Source: Volvariella volvacea V23
Taxonomy: Eukaryota > Basidiomycota > Agaricomycetes > Agaricales > Pluteaceae
Length of the DNA: 27,666 bases
Direction of reading: 5' to 3'
Assembly: GCA_000349905.1 (NCBI GenBank)
Contig: KB722736.1
Location: forward strand, 375,635-403,300
In this document: positions 1-10,112 of the stretch, piece after piece
How the letters are laid out: each line of letters begins with the position of its first letter
Numbering within the stretch: the stretch's first letter is position 1
Program-made: the position numbers and the translations under genes
The notes under the pieces: generated by a model
What the model saw: only the letters and a program-made list of their open reading frames with translations
Told to the model about the DNA's origin: nothing
The model's database searches: none

Positions 1-471
1 AAGGTGATGGTGTGGGGGTGCATTACATTAAGGGGGGTGGACCAACTTCATTGCATTGACGGAATCATGGATGGACCAGGCTATGTCAATATCTTGCAGG
101 AATCATATCTCGGGACATTGAAGGACTTCGGCATGAAGTGTTCTGGGAAGACCGCACCCATATTCCAGCAAGATAACGATCCTAAGCATACCAGTGGGGT
201 TGCAAAGGCTTGGTTTGAGAAGAAAAAGATCTGTCAGTTGCCCTGGGCACCATCCAGCCCAGATATGAACATCATTGAGCATGTTTGGCAACAGCTCGAT
301 GCTCGTATTCGTGCTCGCAACCCTCTCCCATGCAATAAAGAGGAATTCTGGGAGGCACTACAGGAGAAGTGGTACTCGTTCCCCCAGGAGGCTCTGGACA
401 AGCTATACGAGAGCATGCCTCGTCGTGTTGCTTCCCTGTTGGCGGCTCGAGGTGGGCACACCAAGTACTGA
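1..471 (+). CDS. Tc1/mariner-type transposase, C-terminal part (5' end outside window)
   Basis: This is the C-terminal half of a DDE-superfamily transposase that cuts and pastes a Tc1-like DNA transposon. Frame 1 is open from the first base to the stop at 469-471. It starts with VMVWGCITLRG, the usual context of the second half of the catalytic core. The second catalytic Asp is in FQQDNDPKHTS and the Glu is in NIIEHVWQQLD, with 34 residues between them, so the triad is DD34E as in true Tc1 elements. The first Asp and the DNA-binding N-terminus would lie left of the window. No frameshift is visible in this part. The terminal inverted repeat should lie between the stop and about 650, but it cannot be recognised without the other end. 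The next gene begins only about 180 bp downstream. Confidence 0.9.
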   Translation, partial: KVMVWGCITLRGVDQLHCIDGIMDGPGYVNILQESYLGTLKDFGMKCSGKTAPIFQQDNDPKHTSGVAKAWFEKKKICQLPWAPSSPDMNIIEHVWQQLDARIRARNPLPCNKEEFWEALQEKWYSFPQEALDKLYESMPRRVASLLAARGGHTKY

Positions 472-653
472 TGTCCCGGTTTGTCTTTTCTCACTCATTC
501 TTTGTCATTAACACTGACTTCCATTTGTGGCAGAGACGAGCAAAAGAATTGCACACGGCTTTTCGATTGGTATAAGATTTTCTTTGGTTTGGTACTTTTC
601 GCGGCTCGGGGCTACCTAGATTTAGATTGAGACCTAGTGTAGCTCCTCAATAC

Positions 654-3600
654 ATGTTGTTTCATCGTCTAGATGCATTTTCGTTGTCGCCAGCGATAAG
701 GTGTCGAGCGAGCACGTGACTGTGCAATACTGTTGCTCGCCACTGTAGTTCTGACCCAAACCCAGAGAGGGAAGAAATGGGCCTCCTTATGAAGACGACA
801 TACCCAACCTTCAGGATTCCCAACCATGTAATAAATTCAATGGGGAAGAAGTTATGAGCCATGAGCGTATGTGCTACCTCTCCTTTATCATCAGAGTAGT
901 GCTCACCGTGTATCTAGGTAAACAACCAGATGAAGAATCTGATGATGATGAAGCTGACTTTAATCCTTTTCCTATGCCTTTCCCATTATCGTTCTCGGTT
1001 CCACCCTCAATGCTTTCTTCCATGGCTTCCATGATGCCCTTCCCCAATTCCTCGATGCCTTTCGCCATGCCGCCTCTTCCTACACAATTCGCGGCAGGTG
1101 TCCAGCAAAATAACTTTTACAATAGCAACGTCAGCAACATCACTGGAAATACAATCAACTCCATTAATTTCATAGGTCCCCGGTCTTCTGGTAAGCCTCC
1201 ATCATTACTCCCTTCAAATTTCTTTAATGCAGTGGCCGCAGGTCGGAAGATATTGCTCCCCAGGGTTTCCCTAAACGCGACAGCTGGAGGCGATAACCGG
1301 CCTGATGATCCTAAGTGTCATCCCAGTACTCGTCGTGGTATAATCTTGGATATTACCTCGTGGGTCGAAGATCAAGCCCGCAAAGGGAACATCCTGTGGC
1401 TCAATGGTGCCGCAGGTGTAGGTAAAACATCGGTTGCAAAAACTGTGGCAGAAGAATTCGAGAAGCCGGAATCAAGGCTCGCCTCGCTGGTGCCTTTTCC
1501 TTCTGGAGAGTCGACGCATCCAGAAATTCCTTGCAGTTCTTCGCTACAACCTTAGCATATCAACTGGCCTCCGCGATCCTAGAAGTCGGCAAGATAATCG
1601 ATGAAATCATGGACATCCACCCAGAAAGGGCCATGGGCAAGCTGGATGATCAGTGGAAGAGATTAATTGTCGAACCTGTCAGAGCAGCGTCCTCGGTACC
1701 TCCCTCCCTTTTCATCATTGATGGCCTCGATGAATGCGGAACGCCGGATGACCAACGTCATGTCCTGAACCTCGTATGGTCTTGCGGACCAGATTTCCTA
1801 TCGCATTCCTCATAGCGAGCCGACGTAAACATTCCATTCAAATGACATTCGATATGCCTCGGATTCAGGCAATGTGCCGACCCCCTGTTGTACTCGCTAG
1901 AAACCAGGAAGATAAAGAAATGGCTGCCTTCCTCAGGCAGGGTTTCCGGTACATTTATCATAACAATCGCGACCTCATCGGCCCCCACCCCTGGCCGAGC
2001 AAGGAGATGATTGATACCATTGTCTTCCGGGCAGATGCTCAATACATTTATGCCGCCACCATCCTCAACTGCACATCCAATGCCTTTGAGCCTCTCGACG
2101 CCTTGTACCTGCAGATCCTCAGTAAATCACATCCCCCAGACGACATGTTCAAGCAATGCATCCTGTACCTGGTCGTCCATTCAGAGCCGGACGAACACTT
2201 AGAGGATGACGTATCTTTTCCTATTGAGAGTCCAGTATATGGCTGGGTTAATTACCTTTTCGCAGTCGCGACCGTTCCTTCTCTCTCCGTGATGCTCGGA
2301 AAACCCGTAGGACAAGTCAGGTTAGCATTACGGAGTTTGAGGTCTTTGGTAGTTTGCCCCTCGGATGATAGACAAAACGACAAGGTGACGGTCCACCACA
2401 CCTCCTTTGCCGAATTCCTCAAAAATCCGCTCCGCAGTGCGGCCTATTGCATTGATAAACATCGTTGTGCGGATTGGATAGCAACACCGTGTTTAGAGGG
2501 CTTGGAAAAATATCATAGAACTACGAACGTGGGGCCAATTAAGCGTGTATGGCGCATGTTGACAGGAGGCCTGTTCTACTTCTTCCGTAAGGCTGATCTA
2601 ACAAAGATTTCGGATCGCCTTCTCAACGCCCTGCAAGGATTCGACTTCGACGCCTGGATGAAGGTGTATATTCGTATGCCAGGCATCTCAGCCCACCACG
2701 CGTTTCACGAGCTCTGCGGTCTCGTTCAGCAGCTGAAACTGGTACGTGGACTTTGGAGCTATCGATCATACATCCCACTAAACGAATTGATGAATAGGCC
2801 AATCCACCAGCGGCGTTGACACCTCGCTATTTAGCGGGTACTCTCCGTAAGGCTCTGACTGAAATCCAATCCGGGAATCAGGCGCTGGCAGACATCTATT
2901 GTCACATGCTGTGCCGTCTTCCAGTACTGGAACACGCTCTCCTGTACGACTGGTGGACGGTGAGAGCCATCGCTCAGTCCCACCTTCGCACAACAGGAAC
3001 GTCGCAACTACTCTCGAATGACCTGCCTCAAATACTGCAAACTCCAATAGGCCGCGTGTGTAACTTAGCCGACCAGGGGTTCTTTTCGAGCCAGACGGAG
3101 GAAGACATAGTGTTCTTCGGTAAGACGCCTATGGAGCCTATCGACATATTCATCTCCGCTCTCGATATTCTCTCTAATCTCAAGTCGAAGAAAAAGGCTT
3201 TTAAACTTTCTATCCGTCCTACCAATGATATAGTCAAGCAAGATGCTGTGGATCCTAAAATCTTACGAGGATTGCAGGAGGACGAGATGCTCTTGTGAGT
3301 AATCTTCTCACTACTGATTTTGGCATCCTAAATTTAAATTCTGTAGATCAACTGGCTCGGTGGCATATTTATCGTGTGCTTGGAGCTGGTTTTTTTAGAA
3401 TACACGAACATTTTTCGAATTACCATAGATCGATGGGGATCCCTGGCAAGCCAGAAATCACGAAAAAGGCCCTTGCTCTCCAACGATTGAAGAATTTGCA
3501 CCCCTACTTCCATCTCCATCGCTTGCATAAGGACAACGTCCTCAGGTGGCTTACAGTGAGTCATGCATCTACGGTGCCTATTTCTTCCTTGTCCTTATGC

Positions 3601-3778
3601 CCTTGTGCACCAGACATACTACAAGAATGACCCCGACGCTGCAGAACTTATCCAGCATTGGAATGGTGATGAGTGCTATGCACATACCTCATATGACTTT
3701 ATTGACTTCATGGAGAAGATATTTCCGGACGACTTCCGATGGGCTTATCGTGAAAAGGACCCAATGACGCTATTCTAA
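654..3778 (+). pseudogene. NACHT-domain NTPase (fungal NLR-like), frameshifted
   Basis: This is an NLR-like STAND NTPase of the kind expanded in mushrooms, where such proteins are thought to act in non-self recognition and cell death. Proposed exons: 654-700, 766-866, 918 to 2741 (with possible 42- or 51-nt in-frame introns starting at 1191), 2798-3294, 3347-3555, 3614-3778. The Walker A motif GAAGVGKTS is at 1406-1432 and the Walker B motif FIIDGLDEC at 1711-1737. Downstream are conserved NACHT/winged-helix segments such as YHNNRDLIGPHPWPS and VHHTSFAEFL. No WD40, ankyrin or TPR repeats follow. Reading frame changes inside conserved sequence with no room for an intron at about 1466-1477 (before GAFSFWRVDASRNSLQFF) and at about 1785-1792 (before RFPIAFLIASR). 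The 3295-3346 intron also joins exons out of phase. The first exon is tentative. Sequencing error is the alternative to decay. Confidence 0.8.
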
Positions 3779-5325
3779 TGACCTACCCTGGTGCTGCGTA
3801 GGTACTTATGGCTCATTGCCTCGTGTATGGGAGCATTCAGACCGCATAAAGTGCGATCCGTAGCACAACACGTTGTAATTGCAGGCATCGATGTCTGAAA
3901 TATAATGAGTATATTTAACTAGCTTAGGTACATCGTAATTATTGCGCAATTGTGAGCAACAAGCATGGACCGTGGTAGACAAAACTCAAACCTCATCATC
4001 AACATCGACAGCGTCACCGACTAAGGGAGGTAGTAACGAACCACCAAGGCAAAACCAATGCCATGCCCCAAAGGACGGAACAGACGCCTATAGACGTTGA
4101 AGATGACGGGGTTTGGTCTCCGTCAGATCAGGTCGATGCAACCATCACAACTAATGGGTGGCATATAAGAGTCCAGCGCACTCTCGAGCGCAGGCATCTT
4201 TGACAATGTTGTGGTTGCTGTGCGGGTGAGTTAGGATTGACTAATTCGCCCGGTTGACGCAAGCCGCCTTAATCCGAACGCATCAGGCCTATCCTAATCA
4301 ACAAGGTATCGTATGTGTAGGTTGACACCAAGAAATACAAGCAGAAAACCTGGGAGCTAGGGGACAATGAGCAAGATGGGGGAAGACGGATAGCGTGGTG
4401 GTGCCAGGTCGAAGCCTCGAAGCACGCTTTAATAAAACTTTCGTCGTGTGCCACTGTGCTTTCTCACGCTACACAAATAAACAACAACAACTGAAGCCGA
4501 TCCACAAAAGTCGGGTTCTGCAATGCCTTACAGAAACCGTTGACGAAACCGCAAATATGTACACTTCAAAAAGCCGAGAAATGAAGGTGGGCTCTTCATC
4601 CGACTGAACTTTCTAATGCATATAATCTAAGGTAAACCACTGGCATTAGTAGGTGTGTCACCAACACTGGTTCTGATTACCACAATTCTCTTCATGCACA
4701 TAGGTAGAAGGAATTTAGACGGACACCGGCAAATTTAAGGTAAAAAAAAACCCTATTAAAGGGCTCGCCTCCAGTCCAAGGCCATTACTAGAACCTGAAG
4801 TCCAAAAAACAGGGTAAGGAATAGGATAAAGTAACGCTTCTCTGCTCCTCTTGCACCACACAGATTATGCTTCCATTTTGTAGGATAGGACCGGATGACC
4901 CGTTCTATAATTGAGTGCGACATATCCAATGTCCCCGAACCATGGCTTCAATGCGCCCATCGCAGCTATACCAATCACAAATGCCAGGCATATTTTTACA
5001 CACCTCGTTGGGTATTCAGATTTTTATTTAACCCTTCAAATCCCGAAAGTTATTGTTATTGATATTACAGAAAATGCTAGATAGCCCATTGACGCGCTAT
5101 CCTGCAGTCCTTATAAGATGGCCCGTGGAAGGTCTCGTCATCGTTGTTCGTCGGCAAGTCGAGAAATTTCCGTCGAACTAACAGCGTCAGTCCACTCGTC
5201 GCTATTGATAGAAGCAAGGGTAGTGCTCCAACTTTCACCCATTCGCTTTGTGTTCAACGAACGTGACGAAAAGGAATGCTCGCCGTCATGGTCAATTGAC
5301 AACGGCATACCCTCTAACCTACACC

Positions 5326-5420
5326 CACTCCGTAGGCCGGACAGTTTTATTTTGCCGAAAACCGTAAGTAATAATATTAAATTTTTCAGACGGTTTTCCA
5401 GCTCAGAAAACTGGGCGCTT
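5326..5420 (+). repeat. Left terminal inverted repeat of the MITE-like element
   Basis: Begins CACTCCGTAGGCCGGACAG. It pairs with 5540-5634; the outer 28 bp differ at one position only, and identity declines inward. Confidence 0.72.
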
Positions 5421-5539
5421 ACGGGCCTTTTGCGCTCTGTGGAAGACAAGTCAGGTTACTCTCCCTCGGGATGCATACCAGTGTTTCTTAACTATGAGCG
5501 TCTACCCCTCTAGGCGCAGGTATAAGCCGTACCCTAACT

Positions 5540-5634
5540 TTTATGAATGGTTTTTGGGGCTCGAAAACTGTTCGCAAACTTATTATTATTATTTATGGTT
5601 TCCGGTAAAATAAAACTGTCCGGTCTACGGAGTG
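5540..5634 (-). repeat. Right terminal inverted repeat of the MITE-like element
   Basis: Read on the minus strand from 5634 it begins CACTCCGTAGACCGGACAG, matching the left arm at 5326. Most differences are transitions, as expected for an ageing inverted repeat. Confidence 0.72.
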
Positions 5635-6635
5635 TTCATTAATCTTGAAGCGATTTATCTGCCTGGAGGTTAACGTCAGACAGCACCAGTCACCTGTACT
5701 ACGTGCGAAGTCCGGTATCGCTGTCTTCGTTGGCTGCAGTGTGATATCATTGTTATTGCGGAAAATGGCGAAGCCGACATCGCATCGTGTTTGTTAAAGT
5801 GTTCTAACCTGCTCTAATCCAGTATCTAAGATTCCCGGTTAAGTATATGGAGAAATCGGACGAATTCGCTTACGGAGCCAAATATATAGAAGACTTATGA
5901 TCCGCTACTCATGATCCGCGGGATTTAGTGAGTTGCTGTTTTTAGTGATGCAGATTAACAGTAAGATCTACTGAAACGGTCGTCTCTGAAGACACCCAGT
6001 TACCTCATCCTCGCGTGGCCCTTGAGGTTGAAACCTGAGGAATACTAAGCATCACTCCTATATACTGCGGCTTTGCCTAGTGCCAGGGAGAGCCTGCGTT
6101 TATGGTACAAGTTAGGCAAGCAGTAGGAAGTACCACCCTTACGAGTTCCTGACGGTGTCATAAGCTGTAGTTAACGGTGTACGGTGACGCGGGGTAGTGA
6201 GTGGCTGTACTTTTACCTGGAACTTTGCAAGTAGCCCAACAACCTCTCGCAGTACTCTACCAAATTTAACCAAACAACTTAATGCGCAGCCCAACTACCC
6301 ATCCTATGGGTCATCTTCCTTTGGCTTCTGTCCCTAAGGATGACTTCCGATGACTCTGTGCGAACATAATGCCGGAATGACAGAGAATTTCCAATAGGTG
6401 AGCTTGCCCGAAGAAGTATTAAAAAAGGATGCTGATGCAAGCCGGCTGGCCCGCTTACTTGGTGTCCGTCATTGGAGGCCTCAGCAACTTGGCACCATCA
6501 CTGATTGCCTTATCAGGATTTCAATACCGATGAAGCCCGACGGCCCGAGCTGAACAAGCATCCAAGCTTTTGCTTTGGCCTTTCACCAGAACAGACCTTC
6601 CCACCCCACGAGGTCTTGCCCTCTGTACTCGGTAC

Positions 6636-6643
6636 TATAAAAG
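6636..6643 (+). promoter_or_regulatory. TATA box of the metacaspase gene
   Basis: A perfect TATAAAAG lies 146 bp upstream of the metacaspase start codon. A C/T-rich stretch (about 6660-6700) follows it, as is common around fungal transcription start sites. The assignment rests on sequence and position only. Confidence 0.6.
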
Positions 6644-6788
6644 TTCAAGCACCAGCGCATCGCCTTTCCTTCCCCTTGATCCTCGACCTCGTCTCGATTT
6701 CATAGCCGCCGGTACCTAATCAGGAGGTGACGCACTTACATCCACATCATATCTCTGCAATCTCGTCAACCATCATACAAAGATAAAG

Positions 6789-9348
6789 ATGATGTGGGAT
6801 TTCAGCGGAATGCGTAACAGTCTGCCAGTATATCCTCCACCGACAACGGGCGATGGTCCTGCGTACATAGAAATGCCCACACCAACGTAAGTGTTCTTGA
6901 CAACCAATCTGGGGTACTAAACTAATGCCTTCCATCAGGTACGACCCCACTAGTTTGTGAGTCCAACACGTGTAGCCAGGTACGGATGTACATACTCAAA
7001 GTACGATAGGGCGTTTCCCCCCACCAACGGACCCCCAATGGCCCGAGCCCCCGCGTACAGCTACACTACATCGGCGCAGGCAACGCAGATGCCCACGCCA
7101 TACCAGTAAGTTTGCAACCTGATATTGGAAAATTGGATCAAGACTTATGGCTATCCACCTAGCTATTCGGCTGCCGAGTAAGTATTTCGTTAATCTATTC
7201 TCTCGCTAAGACTGAGCATAACTTCACGAAAGGCTCCAAGTCGCACCTTCTGCTGACCTCCAGTACACCACCAGGGAGAGAGCAAGGCTACGCAAGAAGC
7301 GCTCTGAATCACACATAAGCACGACCGAGCACACAAGCTCCCAATCACGGCACAGCAATCGCCGACACTCGTACTATGACTCGCACAATATTTCTCAACT
7401 AGATGTACAGGCTGAGGTGCACCATCATTCTCATTCCCACTCCCCATCTCGTCGCCACCATCACAAACATTCGCATTCCAATTCGCCCTCCTCACATCAC
7501 CGTCACGACCATCATGACCACTCTCAGTCCCATTCTCACTCGCCCAGCCACAGTCACCACCAGACGTCCTCGAGCTTAAGGCCTAGTAGCTCTGCAGCAG
7601 TTTTGGTTCGGCCACACAGTTCTTCCTCCCGACCACGACCACAAAGTGCTGTTCCAGCCATTAGGCCAACGACCATCTACGATCTCCCTCCACACGAACT
7701 CCCTCCCCGCCCCCCTTCCCCAGAATCACGTAACTTTGCCTATTCTAGATGTTCGGGAAGGAGAAAGGCTGTTTGCGTGCGTCATCATTCACGTTTCGTG
7801 TTCTGTCTTCTCCGTTACTAATAAGGCACATAGATTGGCATAAATTATACTGGCCAGAGCAACGCTCTTCGAGGATGCATAAACGATGCGATGAACGTTT
7901 ACAAATTCCTCCGTGAGTACCGGTTTCTATGTCTTCATTCCAGGTGCATGCCCCATTCTAATAATATCCTTGCCTTGGCCATCATTCCCGTACAGTAAAG
8001 AATGGGTATCCACGGGACAATATATTTGTCCTCACGGATAAGTCATACAAGGATCCTGGTGCTCTCCCTACTAGGGAGAACATTTTGAGAGCTATGAAGT
8101 GGTTGGTACAGGACGCTAGACCACACGATTCGTTGTTCTTCCACTGTAGGCACACTAAATCTCCTCATCCGTGATACCTCCATAAGGTACTTGATTGACG
8201 GATTGCGTAGATTCTGGACATGGTGGACAAACACCGGATTTGGACGGCGACGAAGATGATGGCTTTGACGAAGGTTTGTCCCAATTTTCTATTCTGAGCA
8301 AAACTTGACCGTACGACTACGATTAGTCATATTCCCGCTGGATTTCAAGACCGCAGGGCATATATTAGATGATGTAGGTTTTTTTAACCGAAAATTTCGA
8401 AAAAATCTAGATATTGACCATCCATGCCAGGAAATGCATGAAATTATGGTTCGAAATCTTCCTCAATATGTTCGACTTACGGTGAGTCACGCAGTAGCAA
8501 TACACTTGAACACTACGTCTGACACGCACTTATAGGCTTTGTTCGATGTAAGTTAATTCATAGGTATTTACCTGAACAATTAACTTATCCGTGTAGGCTT
8601 GCCACTCGGGTACTGCGCTCGGTAAGCTTCCAGAGTCCTTCCGCATTTTGTGAAGTAACCAATACTTGTCATTTTTTAGACTTACCTTATATTGTGAGCT
8701 CTGAGTCATTCTATCACCTATTCTACACTGATTTTTAATTTAATCTCCACAGTATTCCTCTCATGGACGCTTGAAGACCAACTGGATTAAGAAAAAGAAG
8801 AAATCGGCCGCAGATGTTGTACGTACTGATCTACACTAGTGCTGTGAACCAATCACTGAAATGAATGACACCACCTCAGATTTCATGGTCTGCTTGTCGT
8901 GATGACGAGAAGAGCGCTGATACGTTCAAGGATGGAAAGGCTGTTGGTGCTATGAGTTATGTGAGTTAATTATCGGCACGCCACTATGTAATGGGAGTCT
9001 AATAGTTCCCGGTCCGCTTAGGCGTTTATTCAGGCACTACGTAAGTTGTTGCCATCCCTACCATGGTTCCATTTGATTGAGCTACAGTAACAGAAGCTCA
9101 ACCCGTAGTAAGCTATCTGGACTTACTCAAAGCTGTTCGGTGCGTTCGATACTGAAATAACTTACTTTGGGCATTTGCTCACATTGCTTTAGGAGGATAT
9201 TACGGGGCAGATACGAACAGAAACCTCAGCTTGGGAGCTCGCATCATATTGTATGTCAGAGACTTTATGCCTAAAGTTCTCCAGAAAGGCATAGATATTC
9301 ACAACTAACCCCATTTATCAGGACACAACCATGCGCTTTGTTTTCTAA
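6789..9348 (+). CDS. MCA1: Type I metacaspase (504 aa, 19 exons) with His-rich prodomain
   Basis: A caspase-fold cysteine protease that, in this family, cleaves after Arg/Lys and acts in stress, proteostasis and cell death. Exons: 6789-6886, 6939-6956, 7010-7105, 7163-7177, 7233-7776, 7834-7912, 7996-8145, 8211-8273, 8327-8373, 8431-8481, 8536-8547, 8597-8621, 8680-8693, 8753-8818, 8880-8960, 9022-9040, 9088-9139, 9193-9250, 9322-9348. All introns are GT-AG (47-83 nt) and phases agree, giving 1515 nt. Residues 1-250 form a Pro/Ser-rich prodomain; residues 139-185 contain 21 His. The catalytic domain begins at GRRKAVCIGINY. The catalytic His337 is in YSGHGGQTPDLDGDEDDG and Cys393 in DACHSGTALD. 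They are 56 residues apart, as in yeast Mca1. The p10-like end has ISWSACRDDEKSAD and KPQLGSSHHIDTTMRFVF. It appears intact. A second ATG directly follows the first. Confidence 0.95.
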
Positions 9349-10112
9349 GTACGCTTTAACGACGAACATTCGGCATCATTGTAACACTCGCAATCACGTC
9401 AAGGACGAAATGTGCCACTCCTACACGCCTTGAACTGATCCATTTCCGTTCTGTATCAACTCAACTACTATATCTCACATGTTATCGTTGATGACCTGGT
9501 TATCTTTTATATCATGTCGTAATGTAATTCCTTCTCTGTCGCAAATCTCAGCGATTCCTGACCTCTTCCGGAACGTTTTGGCGCTGATCATTTTCACCCT
9601 GTTGGTGTGCGGACTACATGACCGAAACGTGTCGTGTCGGCCACCTATACTGTCACAAAGGTTTTGTAATCGTGATCCTAATAGGGCCACTCTCCCTGTT
9701 GAGCCTTTGCTCAACCATCACCTGCTGCTGCAGTCGACTGATGACCCCTGTCCCATCGACCATCTGATTCAGTGACTGCTGATCAAGCCGATGAGAACAT
9801 TGAGAAATTCAGCCGAAAAAGATGACATGAAGAAGATGGTTGATCAGCACGCTCGACAACGCAACCCAAAAATCAGGAGTAATAAAGCCCTAATGGGGAA
9901 GATCCAAAGGCACCATCAGCTTCATGACACCGTGAATGTGCCTTCGACCAACTCCATTCTGAGTGACCCTGCAACTTATTATGGGTATTGGGACCCTCAC
10001 TCTCCCGCAATGCCTACTAAGGCTGGCATGCTTCTTGACCACCCACTCTAAGCTCACCATATAACGGAAACACGACTTGCCCATCCAGCCCCGACCACAT
10101 CGTCAGTCAGCT
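9349..10112. other. Intergenic region, with one unsupported 86-codon ORF
   Basis: This holds the 3' end of the metacaspase gene and the upstream region of the membrane-protein gene, both on the plus strand. An ORF at 9791-10051 runs from MRTLRNSAEKDD to TYYGYWDPHSPAMPTKAG. It could be an upstream exon of the membrane-protein gene (a GT at 9988 and AGs near 10106-10110 would be available). I recognise no motif in it and cannot fix the splice sites, so I leave it out of the model. Confidence 0.4.

Larger units (their letters stand above)
5326..5634. mobile_element. MITE-like element with ~90-95 bp terminal inverted repeats
   Basis: The left end (5326 rightward) and the reverse complement of the right end (5634 leftward) both begin CACTCCGTAG. 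Read inward, they align with few mismatches for about 55 bp and more weakly to about 95 bp. Shared blocks include CCGGACAGTTTTATTTT and TAATAATA-type sequence. The total length is 309 bp and there is no meaningful ORF. This fits a miniature inverted-repeat transposable element or an old palindromic insertion. No target-site duplication is visible: the 8 bp on each side differ. The superfamily is therefore undecided. Confidence 0.75.
3779..6635. other. Gene-poor segment between the NLR and the metacaspase
   Basis: About 2.9 kb with only short ORFs that lack splice-linked continuations or recognisable motifs. The two longest, at 5118-5513 (+) and 5138-5449 (-), overlap each other and a MITE-like inverted-repeat element, so I do not treat them as genes. 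Apart from that element, short A-runs (for example near 4741) and the metacaspase promoter at the right end, I see no feature I can support. Confidence 0.6.

Noticed and set aside
1191..1241. Possible 42- or 51-nt intron in the NLR
   Set aside because: GT-AG ends exist and both lengths keep the frame, but the frame is also open without splicing, so I could not decide and did not fix it in the model.
5118..5513. 131-codon plus-strand ORF and its 103-codon antisense partner
   Set aside because: Both run into the inverted-repeat element and mirror each other; no motif, and the openness follows from the repeat sequence.
7190..7495. Minus-strand 101-codon ORF opposite the metacaspase prodomain
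   Set aside because: It lies opposite well-supported metacaspase coding sequence, has no recognisable motif and is an antisense shadow.
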